Shown here: piece by piece, positions 1 to 6,027 of the stretch
Layout: each line of letters opens with the position of its first letter
Numbering within the stretch: the first letter of the stretch is position 1
Assembly (NCBI GenBank): GCA_000434235.1
Contig: FR892021.1
Span: forward strand, 1-6,027
Direction: 5' to 3'
Length of the DNA stretch: 6,027 nt
Origin: Alistipes sp. CAG:268
GTDB lineage: Bacteria; Bacteroidota; Bacteroidia; Bacteroidales; Rikenellaceae
The notes under the pieces: model-generated
What the model was told of the DNA's origin: nothing
Database searches by the model: none
What the model saw: the letters and a program-made list of their open reading frames with translations, nothing else
Translations under genes and position numbers: made by a program

Positions 1-1036
1 GAAGACATTCATCAGCTTGGCGAGCAGCACGCCGCCTGCCGTACCAAGACAGAAGGCGATAACGCCGAGGAGCAGGATGCCCAGCGTACGGAAGTTCAGG
101 AACGCCTCGGCGGGCGGCGGAGCGGCGGCCGCTCGGCCCACGAAGAGCGCCGACCGTCAGACCGAGGAAGATGACCACGATGTTCATCAGCTCGTTCTGC
201 ACCGTCTTGCTCAGACGATCCACGACGCCGCACTCCTTCATCAGGTTACCGAGCATCAGGCAGCCGATCAGCGGCGCAGCGCTCGGGAGCAGCAGTGCGA
301 TGATGACCGTAATGACGATCGGGAAGAGGATACGCTCGAGTTTCGACACGGGACGCAGCGTCTGCATGCGGATCTTTCGCTCCTTCTCGTTGGTGAGCAT
401 CCGCATGATGGGCGGCTGGATCACCGGCACAAGGGCCATGTAGGAGTAGGCGGCCACGGCGATCGGGCCAAGCAGCTCGGGCGACAGCATCGACGTGAGG
501 TAGATGGCCGTCGGGCCGTCGGCGCCGCCGATGATACCGATCGAACCGGCCTGCTCGGGCGAGAAGCCGAGGGCGTAGGCTCCGAGAAACGTGGCGAAGA
601 TACCGATCTGGGCGGCAGCGCCCAGCAGGAAGCTCTTCGGGTTGGCGATCAGCGGGCCGAAATCGGTCATGGCGCCCACGCCGACGAAGATCAGACAGGG
701 ATAGATACCGAGCTTGACACCCAGGTAGAGGTAGTCGAGCAGTCCGGCATTGGCGACGAAGATATCCCAGTGCACATGACCGCCGGCGAAGAGCTCGGTA
801 TGGTAGAGGTTGGCATCAGGAAGGTTCGTGAGCAGCATGCCGAAGGCGATGGTGAACAGCAGCAGCGGCTCGAACTTGTGCTTGATGGCCAGGTAGAGCA
901 GGAAGAAGGCAACCAGGATCATGGCCGCGCTTCCCCAGCCCAGGTCGGCGAAGAAACCCGCGATTCCGGTGGAACCCGCGAAATCACGCAGGCTGTTCCA
1001 CACGAAATCGGAGTTGGAGGTCAGTAATGTCCACAT
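1..1036 (-). CDS. mmdB: Sodium-translocating decarboxylase beta subunit (OadB/MmdB family), partial, apparent frameshift
   Basis: Membrane subunit that decarboxylates carboxybiotin and uses the energy to pump Na+ out of the cell. The start is the ATG at 1036, four bases past the stop of the biotin carrier gene, and 297 residues read cleanly. Seen: many hydrophobic segments, [14 protein letters not shown] at residues 121-134, and [10 protein letters not shown] at about 169-178, whose Asp173 matches the essential Asp203 of the Klebsiella OadB (from memory). [17 protein letters not shown] (281-297) is also family-typical. After A297 (codon 148-146) the frame yields a low-complexity Arg/Pro-rich stretch with no stop up to the window edge. 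A different frame instead gives family-like sequence ([23 protein letters not shown]... region, 1 to about 114). The gene thus appears frameshifted, by mutation or assembly error. The C-terminal Na+-binding helices lie beyond the left edge. The family is certain; whether the gene is intact is not. Confidence 0.92.
   Translation of the reverse strand, partial: MWTLLTSNSDFVWNSLRDFAGSTGIAGFFADLGWGSAAMILVAFFLLYLAIKHKFEPLLLFTIAFGMLLTNLPDANLYHTELFAGGHVHWDIFVANAGLLDYLYLGVKLGIYPCLIFVGVGAMTDFGPLIANPKSFLLGAAAQIGIFATFLGAYALGFSPEQAGSIGIIGGADGPTAIYLTSMLSPELLGPIAVAAYSYMALVPVIQPPIMRMLTNEKERKIRMQTLRPVSKLERILFPIVITVIIALLLPSAAPLIGCLMLGNLMKECGVVDRLSKTVQNELMNIVVIFLGLTVGALRGPSGRRSAARRGVPELPYAGHPAPRRYRLLSWYGRRRAARQADECL
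121..149 (-). other. 25-base GC-rich extra segment with hairpin inside the beta-subunit gene
   Basis: On the minus strand the bases after the TVGA codons run through 25 nearly pure GC bases (145-121) bounded by two copies of CGCT (149-146 and 124-121). Removing one 25-base unit joins TVGA directly to [10 protein letters not shown] in a single open frame, with spacing close to what I remember for the family. The segment and its edge contain the inverted repeat GAGCGG-CGG-CCGCTC (plus strand 119-133), a structure prone to polymerase slippage or sequencing error. The frame break is seen; the cause is inferred. Confidence 0.5.
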
Positions 1037-1039
1037 GGC

Positions 1040-1501
1040 TTACTCGATGACGATTAAGTTATCACCCTCCATGACGGTAGCACCCTGCTGCACGCAGATC
1101 TCCTTCACGCGGCCCTCGCGGTCGGCGTCGATGTTGTTCTCCATCTTCATGGCCTCGAGGATCACGAGGGTCTGGCCGCGCGATACGGTATCGCCCACGG
1201 CGACCTTGACGGAGAGCACCGTGCCGGGCAGCGGGCACTTGACCGTGTAGCCCGAGCTGGGAGCCACGGCGTTCAGGCGGGGCGAAGGAGCGGCCGTAGC
1301 GGGTTTGATCATCGCGCTGTTGGCCTCCTTGGGAGCGGGAGCGACCTGCGGTTTCGACGTGGCGGCAGCCTTCGCGCCGGCAATCTCCACCTCGTATGCC
1401 GTTCCATTGACGATTACACGTGCCGCGGTCGAATCCTCGTTTACGTCATCGATCTGCACGTTGTAATTCTGTCCGTTGATTTTCAAAGAGTAGTCTTTCA
1501 T
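1040..1501 (-). CDS. mmdC: Biotin carrier subunit of methylmalonyl-CoA decarboxylase
   Basis: A 153-residue biotin carboxyl carrier protein that shuttles the carboxyl group from the MmdA subunit to the membrane beta subunit. Residues 1-40 form a small strand-rich N-terminal part (KINGQNYNV, VNGTAYEVEI). An Ala/Pro/Lys-rich flexible linker follows at about 41-83, then a biotinyl/lipoyl domain at about 84-153. The biotin attachment motif EAMKM lies at 116-120; Lys119 is the expected biotinylated residue, 34 residues from the C-terminus as usual in this family. The ATG at 1501 follows an A-rich leader (AATAGATTGAACAAAT) without a Shine-Dalgarno motif. It sits 11 bases after the OadG-like gene, and the beta-subunit start follows its stop by 3 bases, so translation of the two may be coupled. 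Its place in the cluster argues against an acetyl-CoA carboxylase BCCP role. Confidence 0.95.
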   Translation of the reverse strand: MKDYSLKINGQNYNVQIDDVNEDSTAARVIVNGTAYEVEIAGAKAAATSKPQVAPAPKEANSAMIKPATAAPSPRLNAVAPSSGYTVKCPLPGTVLSVKVAVGDTVSRGQTLVILEAMKMENNIDADREGRVKEICVQQGATVMEGDNLIVIE

Positions 1502-1512
1502 ATTTGTTCAAT

Positions 1513-1869
1513 CTATTTTCTGTCAGGCATCTGGGTTAAACCGTGAATTTTGGAATTCCAGGGCGAGTAGGCTCGCTTGATGCTGAGGATGGTCAGCACC
1601 TCCGACTCGCGGTCGTGCATGGCGCTTCCGAAGATCTTGAGGGCGGTCATGATGGCAGCCACCTCCTCTTCGTGAATCTGTCCGACAACAACGGGTTTGC
1701 TGCCGGCAGCAGTCTTGGCCACGACCTCGGTCTTGGTTCCGAAAACGGAACCGAAACCCTTCATGACAAAGACCAGCAGGATGAGGACGACGAACACCAG
1801 ACAGATACTGATGAGCGCCACCCACAGCATCTCCGACCAACCCCAGTCCATTGCGATCAACATTTTCAT
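1513..1869 (-). CDS. OadG-like small membrane subunit (gamma/delta) of the decarboxylase
   Basis: A 118-residue protein with one strong transmembrane segment near the N-terminus (about residues 14-36, WVALISICLVFVVLILLVFV). A Lys/Val-rich cytoplasmic stretch follows, then a C-terminal part (about 65-105) containing HEEEVAAIMTALKIF and VLTILSIKRAYSPWN. OadG/MmdD subunits are short single-pass proteins that hold the carboxyltransferase and biotin carrier on the membrane pump; that role is inferred here from topology and position between mmdA and the biotin carrier. I chose the ATG at 1869, 15 bases after the mmdA stop. A TTG at 1875 in the same frame would add two residues, and ATGs at 1863 and 1851 are also possible. 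The C-terminal half resembles the OadG-related proteins of Bacteroidales rather than the Pro-rich linker form of enterobacterial OadG; this comparison is from memory. Confidence 0.82.
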   Translation of the reverse strand: MKMLIAMDWGWSEMLWVALISICLVFVVLILLVFVMKGFGSVFGTKTEVVAKTAAGSKPVVVGQIHEEEVAAIMTALKIFGSAMHDRESEVLTILSIKRAYSPWNSKIHGLTQMPDRK

Positions 1870-1884
1870 AGTCAAGCCGATTTA

Positions 1885-3450
1885 TTACAGGGGAATGTTC
1901 GAGTGCTTCTTGGGCGGGTTCTGCAGGCGCTTCGTGGCGAGCGACTGCAGCGCACGGATGATGCGGAAACGCGTGTTGCGCGGCTCGATCACATCGTCGA
2001 TGTAGCCGTAGCGGGCTGCATTGTAAGGGTTCGAGAACTTGTCGTTGTACTCCTTCTCCTTCTCGGCGATGAACTTGGCCTTCTCCTCGGGTTTGTCGGC
2101 CAGTTCCTTGAGCTCCTTGCCGTAGAGCACCTCGACGGCGCCGCTGGCACCCATCACGGCGATCTCGGCCGTCGGCCATGCGTAGTTGATATCGCCGCGG
2201 ATGTGCTTCGAGGACATCACGATGTAGGCGCCGCCATAGGCCTTGCGGAGCGTGACGGTGATCTTGGGCACGGTAGCCTCGCAGTAGGCGAAGAGCAGCT
2301 TTGCGCCGTGGGTGATCACGCCGCCGTACTCCTGGGTCGTACCCGGCAGGAAGCCCGGCACATCGACCAGCGTCACGATCGGAATGTTGAACGCGTCGCA
2401 GAAACGCACGAAACGTGCGGCCTTGCGGCTGGCGTTGATGTCGAGCACGCCGGCCATGAACTTGGGCTGGTTGGCGATGATGCCGACCGACTGTCCGTTG
2501 AAGCGGGCGAAGCAGGTGATGATGTTCTTGGCATATCCGGCAGCCGACTCCAGATACTCGCCGTCATCGACGATGGCGCGGATGACCTCGGCCATGTCAT
2601 AGGGCTTGTTGGCGTTGTCGGGGATGATGTCGTTGAGCGAGTCCTCCAGACGGTCGATGCGGTCGGTGCAGACGGCCAGCGGAGCATCCTCCATGTTGTT
2701 CTGCGGAATGTAGGAGATGAGCTTCTTGATCAGTTCGATGCCCTCTTCCTCGGTATCGACGGCGAACTGGGCCACACCCGACTTGGTGGTGTGCATCGTG
2801 GCGCCTCCCAGCTGCTCCTGGGTCACATCCTCGCCCGTCACGGTCTTCACGACCTTCGGGCCCGTGAGGAACATGTTCGAGGTCTCCTTCTTCATGATGA
2901 TGAAGTCGGTCAGCGCGGGCGAATAGACGGCACCGCCGGCGCAGGGGCCGAAGATGGCCGAGATCTGCGGGATGACGCCCGACGACATCACGTTGCGCTG
3001 GAAAATGTTGGCATATCCGGCCAGGGCGTTCACACCCTCCTGGATACGGGCGCCGCCCGAGTCGTTCATGCCGATGCAGGGGGCACCGTTGCGCATGGCC
3101 ATGTCCATGACCTTGCAGATCTTGTCGGACATCGACAGCGACAGCGAGCCGGCCGTCACCGTGAAGTCCTGTGCGAAGACGTAGACCAGACGGCCGCCGA
3201 TCGTTCCGTAGCCGGTCACCACGCCGTCACCGAAGGTGTGGCTCTTGTCCATGCCGAAATCATAGCAGCGGTGCGTCACGAACATGTCGAACTCCTCGAA
3301 CGAACCCTCGTCGAGAAGCATTTCGATACGTTCGCGGGCCGTGTACTTACCCTTGGCGTGCTGCGCGTCGATACGCTTCTGGCCGCCGCCGAGCCGCGCG
3401 GTCTCGCGGTTCTCGATCAGCTGGTTGATCTTATTCTGAATTTCGCTCAT
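1885..3450 (-). CDS. mmdA: Methylmalonyl-CoA decarboxylase alpha subunit (carboxyltransferase)
   Basis: A 521-residue cytoplasmic carboxyltransferase of the PccB/MmdA family. It moves the carboxyl group of (S)-methylmalonyl-CoA onto the biotin of the carrier subunit, leaving propionyl-CoA. The two crotonase-like halves span about 1-255 and 260-515. Seen motifs: [14 protein letters not shown] (38-51), [10 protein letters not shown] (130-139), [13 protein letters not shown] (168-180; oxyanion-hole glycines in the family), DVPGFLPG (363-370), [11 protein letters not shown] (402-412) and the characteristic C-terminus [10 protein letters not shown]. The length is normal for the family. It ends in tandem TAA TAA stops. 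The ATG at 3450 follows the epimerase stop by 13 bases (ATTTTTCCCCGATT leader, no Shine-Dalgarno). The family alone could also be propionyl-CoA carboxylase beta. The adjacent epimerase, OadG-like and OadB subunits, and the lack of a biotin carboxylase gene in the window, favour the Na+-pumping decarboxylase. Confidence 0.96.
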   Translation of the reverse strand: MSEIQNKINQLIENRETARLGGGQKRIDAQHAKGKYTARERIEMLLDEGSFEEFDMFVTHRCYDFGMDKSHTFGDGVVTGYGTIGGRLVYVFAQDFTVTAGSLSLSMSDKICKVMDMAMRNGAPCIGMNDSGGARIQEGVNALAGYANIFQRNVMSSGVIPQISAIFGPCAGGAVYSPALTDFIIMKKETSNMFLTGPKVVKTVTGEDVTQEQLGGATMHTTKSGVAQFAVDTEEEGIELIKKLISYIPQNNMEDAPLAVCTDRIDRLEDSLNDIIPDNANKPYDMAEVIRAIVDDGEYLESAAGYAKNIITCFARFNGQSVGIIANQPKFMAGVLDINASRKAARFVRFCDAFNIPIVTLVDVPGFLPGTTQEYGGVITHGAKLLFAYCEATVPKITVTLRKAYGGAYIVMSSKHIRGDINYAWPTAEIAVMGASGAVEVLYGKELKELADKPEEKAKFIAEKEKEYNDKFSNPYNAARYGYIDDVIEPRNTRFRIIRALQSLATKRLQNPPKKHSNIPL

Positions 3451-3463
3451 AATCGGGGAAAAA

Positions 3464-3874
3464 TTATTTATTCTTGTTTTCGCAAAGTTCGGTCAGGATG
3501 CCCTGCGTCGATTTCGGGTGCAGGAAGGCGATGGTCATGCCCTCGGCGCCCTTGCGCGGCGTCTTGTCGATCAGACGGATACCCTTTGCCTCAGCGTCGG
3601 CCAGCTGCTCCTCGATGTTCTCGCAGGCGAGAGCCATGTGGTGGATACCGATGCCGCGGTTCTCGATGTACTTGGCGATCGTCGAGTCCTCGGAGGTGGG
3701 CTCCAGCAGCTCGATCTTGGTCTGACCCAGCATGAAGAATGCGGTGCGGACCTTCTGGTCGGCAACCTCTTCGATGGCATAGCACTTCAGGCCCAATACG
3801 TTCTCCCAGTAGGGAATTGCCTCATCGAGGCTCTTCACGGCGATGCCGAGATGCTCGATATGCGATACTTTCAT
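3464..3874 (-). CDS. mce: Methylmalonyl-CoA epimerase
   Basis: A 136-residue single-module vicinal-oxygen-chelate (glyoxalase-fold) protein that interconverts (R)- and (S)-methylmalonyl-CoA and so links the mutase product to the S-specific decarboxylase. Seen: HIEHLGIAV at 5-13 with the probable metal ligand His8; [19 protein letters not shown] at 52-70 with Glu55 at the second ligand position; GIGIHHMAL at 74-82 (His78/His79); and [14 protein letters not shown] at 117-130 ending in the catalytic/ligand acid Glu129. Ligand assignments follow the Propionibacterium enzyme from memory. The length fits the family. It is the first gene of the minus-strand operon, with a Bacteroidetes-type promoter about 90 bases upstream of the ATG at 3874. 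The leader TTAAATTTCATCAGTT has no Shine-Dalgarno. Confidence 0.96.
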   Translation of the reverse strand: MKVSHIEHLGIAVKSLDEAIPYWENVLGLKCYAIEEVADQKVRTAFFMLGQTKIELLEPTSEDSTIAKYIENRGIGIHHMALACENIEEQLADAEAKGIRLIDKTPRKGAEGMTIAFLHPKSTQGILTELCENKNK

Positions 3875-3965
3875 AACTGATGAAATTTAAATTGGTGAAT
3901 ATTTCGGTGAATGATTTTCCGCGATGCTTTTTCCGTCAAAAGAGACACTTTATTTTTTGCGCACA

Positions 3966-3998
3966 CAAAGATAGGAGATTCTTTTGGGATTCGCCAAA
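3966..3998 (-). promoter_or_regulatory. Bacteroidetes-type promoter for the mce-mmdA operon
   Basis: On the minus strand, TTTG (3998-3995) is followed after 21 bases by TATCTTTG (3973-3966), an exact match to the Bacteroides -7 consensus TAnnTTTG. The -33 TTTG spacing is one or two bases longer than typical. Transcription would begin near 3960, giving a leader of about 85 bases before mce. It is the only such match I noticed upstream of the operon. Confidence 0.65.
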
Positions 3999-4103
3999 AT
4001 TCGGCGGACTTTTTTTGGCGTTTTTTCAGCTCCGGAATTCGCGGAAAGTGTCTGCAAAGGCCACGCGTCCCGTTCTGCGAAACAAGAGTAAAACCCCGCC
4101 GCA

Positions 4104-4112
4104 GGGGGGGGG
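4104..4112 (+). repeat. G9 homopolymer run
   Basis: Nine consecutive Gs lie between the divergent promoters, 25 bases upstream of the -33 element of the plus-strand promoter. They are preceded by CCCC at 4094-4097, with which they can pair around GCCGCA. Such runs are slippage-prone in replication and in sequencing. The run is seen directly; any regulatory effect is speculation. Confidence 0.8.
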
Positions 4113-4137
4113 TCGCAAGCGAAAACACGCCGAAAAA

Positions 4138-4168
4138 TTGCGCATCTTCGAGAAAAACGCTATCTTTC
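4138..4168 (+). promoter_or_regulatory. Bacteroidetes-type promoter for the thioredoxin-like gene and meaB
   Basis: TTG at 4138-4140, 20 bases, then TATCTTTC at 4161-4168, one base from the TAnnTTTG consensus. Transcription would begin near 4175, leaving a leader of only about 15 bases before the ATG at 4190. The -7 core is identical in seven bases to that of the divergent mce promoter. No Shine-Dalgarno is seen, as expected in this phylum. Confidence 0.55.
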
Positions 4169-4189
4169 CGGTGTAAAACGAGGCCGTCC

Positions 4190-4651
4190 ATGAAGAAAAC
4201 GATACTTATCACGCTGGCCGCGATGGCATTCGGAGCCGCCGCATCGGGACAGGAGATCGCCCTCGGCGAGCGCGTTCCCGAGTTCCGGATCGCGGCCTGG
4301 CTCGACGACCGGCAGCCGGAGGCCGCACCGCTCACCTACATCGAGTTTTTCCACTCGTCGTCGCCGGCGGGCGTCAAGTCGCTCGAGCGGCTGCGCGATC
4401 TCTCCCGGCGCGAGGGCGAACGGCTGCGCATCGTCGTCGTCACCCGCGAACAGCACGAAAAGGTCGCCCGGATGCTGCGCCCCTACCTCTCGGAGCGCAT
4501 CGGCGTAGCGCTCGACGCCGCACGTGGCTTCGAGCTCTTCGGCGTGCGCTACGTCCCCTTCGGCGTGCTCACCGACCGCCGCAACCGCGCGTTGTGGATG
4601 GGCAACACGCTCCAGTTCGACGAAGAAACGATCCAAGAATCAACCCGATAA
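4190..4651 (+). CDS. Exported thioredoxin-fold protein lacking all cysteines
   Basis: A 153-residue protein with a likely Sec signal peptide (MKKTILITLAAMAFGAAASG, cleavage near 20/21) and a thioredoxin/TlpA-like body. After LGERVPEFRIAAW, a central strand (LTYIEFF, 48-54) leads to HSSSPAGVKSLERL, where the active-site CxxC would sit; here the four positions appear to be S58-P-A-G61. A second strand LRIVVVTRE (79-87), FGVRYVP with the cis-Pro position at P123, and a hairpin-like GVLTDRRNRALWMGNT (125-140) fit the fold. There is no Cys anywhere, so thiol redox activity is excluded and a binding or scaffold role is likelier. The ATG at 4190 fits the signal peptide and the promoter; longer in-frame starts upstream do not. 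MeaB starts 5 bases after its TAA, so both are probably on one transcript. Fold assignment is by pattern only; the function is unknown. Confidence 0.78.
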   Translation: MKKTILITLAAMAFGAAASGQEIALGERVPEFRIAAWLDDRQPEAAPLTYIEFFHSSSPAGVKSLERLRDLSRREGERLRIVVVTREQHEKVARMLRPYLSERIGVALDAARGFELFGVRYVPFGVLTDRRNRALWMGNTLQFDEETIQESTR

Positions 4652-4656
4652 AAACC

Positions 4657-5772
4657 ATGTCCTTCACGAAAATAAACCACTACGAGAAAGAGTACGCGGA
4701 CGCGCATCACGACACGGCGCTCAACGTTGCCGAAGGTGTTGAAGACCAGCCGATCATAAGCCCTTACTTCACGCGGCGCAAGAAGCGCGCACTCACCACC
4801 GACGAGTATGTCTCGGGCATCCTCGCGGGCAACATCACCACCCTCTCGCAGGCCATCACGCTCGTCGAGTCGTCGAATCCGGCCCACTATGCGCAGGCAC
4901 AGGAGATCATCGAGCGCTGCCTGCCCCACGCCGGACGCTCGGTGCGCATCGGCATCACGGGGGTTCCTGGAGCCGGCAAATCGACCTTCATCGAGGCCGT
5001 GGGCAACATGGTCACCTCGCTCCGCCACAAGCTGGCCGTACTGGCCATCGACCCCTCGTCGGAGCGCAGCGGCGGTTCGATCCTCGGCGACAAGACCCGC
5101 ATGGAGAGCATCTGCCACAACCCCGACGTCTTCATCCGCCCCTCACCGTCGGCCGGATCGCTGGGCGGCGTGGCACGCAAGACGCGCGAGACAATCGTGC
5201 TGTGCGAGGCCGCGGGATTCGACGTCGTCTTCATCGAGACGGTGGGGGTCGGGCAGTCGGAGACGGCCGTACACTCGATGGTGGACATGTTCATGCTGCT
5301 GCAGATCTCGGGTGCCGGCGACGAACTGCAGGGCATCAAGCGCGGCATCATGGAGATGGCCGACATGATGGTCATCACGAAGGCCGACGGCGAGAACGTC
5401 CACAAGGCCGAACTGGCCAAGACGCAGTTCCAGGGAGCCCTGCGGCTCTTCCCCGTGCCCGAGTCGGGCTGGCGCCCGAAGGTCTACACCTGCTCGTCGG
5501 TGGCGCAGACCGGGCTCGAGGAGGTCTGGAAGGGGGTCGAGGAGTACCTCGACCACATCCACGCCAACGGCTACTTCCAGCACAACCGCAACCGGCAGAA
5601 CAAGTACTGGATGTACGAGACGATCAACGAAGCGTTGCGCAGCAGTTTCTACCGCGATCCGGCCGTCGAGGGCAAGATCGCCGAATACGAACAGCGGGTG
5701 CTCGACGACAAGATCTCGTCGTTCGTCGCCGCCAAGGAGCTGCTGGACCTCTACTTCAAGGACCTGAAATAG
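4657..5772 (+). CDS. meaB: MeaB, methylmalonyl-CoA mutase-associated G3E GTPase chaperone
   Basis: A 371-residue GTPase that guards methylmalonyl-CoA mutase: it gates adenosylcobalamin loading and helps remove damaged cofactor. Seen: helical N-terminus (about 1-90), Walker A GVPGAGKST (102-110, Lys108), the family signature DPSSERSGGSILGDKTRM (132-149), ETVGVGQSE (194-202, Mg/switch II region), KRGIMEMAD (228-236, switch III region in MeaB), base-recognition TKAD (241-244), and a helical C-terminal dimerisation part (about 290-371). No motif is missing. The ATG at 4657 starts 5 bases after the preceding TAA and gives MSFTKINHYEKEY. An in-frame ATG at 4594 would add 21 residues and overlap the upstream gene, so I rejected it. 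The mutase genes are not in the window. ArgK is an older name for the family; an arginine-transport role is not supported. Its partner pathway lies in the divergent operon. Confidence 0.95.
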   Translation: MSFTKINHYEKEYADAHHDTALNVAEGVEDQPIISPYFTRRKKRALTTDEYVSGILAGNITTLSQAITLVESSNPAHYAQAQEIIERCLPHAGRSVRIGITGVPGAGKSTFIEAVGNMVTSLRHKLAVLAIDPSSERSGGSILGDKTRMESICHNPDVFIRPSPSAGSLGGVARKTRETIVLCEAAGFDVVFIETVGVGQSETAVHSMVDMFMLLQISGAGDELQGIKRGIMEMADMMVITKADGENVHKAELAKTQFQGALRLFPVPESGWRPKVYTCSSVAQTGLEEVWKGVEEYLDHIHANGYFQHNRNRQNKYWMYETINEALRSSFYRDPAVEGKIAEYEQRVLDDKISSFVAAKELLDLYFKDLK

Positions 5773-5807
5773 GCGCCCGGTCCCGCGCAGAAGCCGCGGA
5801 CATACGG

Positions 5808-5845
5808 AAAAGGCATCCGCCCGCAGAGGTGGATGCCTTTTGTCT
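5808..5845. terminator. Bidirectional intrinsic terminator after meaB
   Basis: A perfect 11-bp inverted repeat, AAAAGGCATCC (5808-5818) and GGATGCCTTTT (5831-5841), with a 12-base loop. It lies 35 bases after the meaB stop. The A run on one side and T run on the other give a U tail in both directions, fitting termination of meaB and of the convergent gene ending at 5912. Confidence 0.85.
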
Positions 5846-5870
5846 TGCCCTATTGCCCTTGCCGATTGCC
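5845..5870 (+). repeat. Four TTGCC repeats
   Basis: TTGCC occurs at 5845-5849, 5853-5857, 5859-5863 and 5866-5870, i.e. four copies in 26 bases at intervals of 8, 6 and 7 bases, directly after the terminator. No function is known to me; it may be chance or slippage in a non-coding gap. Confidence 0.5.
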
Positions 5871-5911
5871 GAGCCGCGCAGCCTGTCGGCTGGTGCGGAA
5901 CGGCAGCCCCG

Positions 5912-6027
5912 CTATTTCGCCGACTCGCCGGGAGCCTGCTTGAGCGACGGAAGGCTGAACCCGAAACGCACGGAGACCACCCGCGCGGCGATGACGCTCA
6001 CGGCCGTAACGAACTCCAGCGTGCCCG
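5912..6027 (-). CDS. C-terminal end of an unidentified convergent gene
   Basis: The minus strand is open from the right edge to a TAG at 5914-5912, giving 37 residues: a hydrophobic stretch (LEFVTAVSVIAARVVSV) followed by RFGFSLPSLKQ and a polar tail APGESAK. The hydrophobic part could be the last transmembrane helix of a membrane protein. Support: the reading frame is open to the edge, codon use is GC-rich like the neighbours, and a bidirectional terminator lies just past the stop. I do not recognise the family, and with so little sequence the existence of the gene is only probable. Confidence 0.5.
   Translation of the reverse strand, partial: GTLEFVTAVSVIAARVVSVRFGFSLPSLKQAPGESAK

Larger units (their letters stand above)
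3875..4189. other. Divergent intergenic region between the mce operon and the meaB transcript
   Basis: These 315 bases contain no convincing gene. They are richer in A/T than the flanking genes, with several T runs (about 3949-3958, 4011-4026). They hold two outward-facing promoters with identical TATCTTT -7 cores, a G9 run at 4104-4112, two related AATTCG(G)CGGA sequences (3998-4008 and 4036-4045) and a doubled ATTCACC in the mce leader (3912-3894, minus strand). I looked for a cobalamin riboswitch, which would suit a B12-dependent pathway, and saw no B12-box-like sequence (GCCACTG) on either strand. Confidence 0.7.

Noticed and set aside
17..1027. A 336-codon open frame on the plus strand
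   Set aside because: It is exactly codon-opposed to the beta-subunit gene over most of its length, and its Arg/Glu/Gln-rich composition is that of a mirror of membrane-protein codons.
1543..3735. A 730-codon open frame on the plus strand across the decarboxylase genes
   Set aside because: It is antisense to mmdA, the OadG-like gene and mce, which have clear family motifs. Its product is His/Asp/Gly-rich with no recognisable domain, typical of the mirror frame of GC-rich genes.
3991..4019. Rho-independent terminator (CGCC-N7-GGCG followed by a T run)
   Set aside because: The stem is only 4 bp plus a wobble pair, and no plus-strand gene precedes it; it lies within the mce promoter.
3911..4189. 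In-frame N-terminal extension of the thioredoxin-like protein starting at 3911
   Set aside because: It would bury the signal peptide, run across both promoters and the G9 tract, and encode basic low-complexity sequence.
3875..4189. Cobalamin riboswitch ahead of either transcript
   Set aside because: The pathway is B12-dependent, but no B12-box-like sequence or multi-stem leader is visible, and the predicted plus-strand leader is only about 15 bases.
4594..4656. Upstream ATG for meaB
   Set aside because: It overlaps the preceding gene by 58 bases and adds residues unlike the family N-terminus. The ATG at 4657 lies directly after the upstream stop.
4549..5583. Minus-strand open frames opposite meaB (4549-5118, 4887-5420, 5143-5583)
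   Set aside because: They are antisense to a complete meaB with all GTPase motifs and show no domain of their own.

Overview
The window looks like part of a Bacteroidales chromosome, most likely Rikenellaceae/Alistipes-like. The reasons are high GC coding sequence, A/T-rich leaders without Shine-Dalgarno motifs, two Bacteroidetes-type promoters (TTG/TTTG plus a TATCTTT -7 box), and a methylmalonyl-CoA decarboxylase cluster typical of propionate-producing gut Bacteroidales. The genus is an inference from style and memory of the family, not from a search.

Layout. On the minus strand, read from right to left, is one tight operon: methylmalonyl-CoA epimerase (3874-3464), the MmdA carboxyltransferase subunit (3450-1885), a small OadG-like membrane subunit (1869-1513), a biotin carrier protein (1501-1040), and the membrane beta subunit of the sodium pump (1036 to the left edge, incomplete). 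Gaps between genes are 3 to 15 bases. A 315-base A/T-rich intergenic region (3875-4189) holds two outward-facing promoters, a run of nine Gs and some short repeats. On the plus strand, from 4190, are a short exported thioredoxin-fold protein without any cysteine and, five bases after its stop, meaB (4657-5772), the GTPase chaperone of methylmalonyl-CoA mutase. A perfect 11-bp hairpin at 5808-5841 ends this transcript. It probably also serves a convergent minus-strand gene whose last 37 codons enter at the right edge (6027-5912).

How the genes work together. Adenosylcobalamin-dependent methylmalonyl-CoA mutase (not in the window) turns succinyl-CoA into (R)-methylmalonyl-CoA, and MeaB protects and reloads that mutase. 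The epimerase converts R to S. The decarboxylase complex moves the carboxyl group onto biotin, and the membrane subunit releases CO2 while exporting Na+. The product, propionyl-CoA, leads to propionate. The two divergent transcripts therefore serve consecutive steps of the succinate-to-propionate pathway.

Most of this is well-known biology. The points that deserve a second look are an apparent frameshift in the beta subunit, caused by about 25 extra GC-rich bases between two CGCT copies (121-149); the cysteine-free thioredoxin-like protein placed ahead of meaB; and the G9 tract and paired repeats between the divergent promoters. I did not find an undescribed system.
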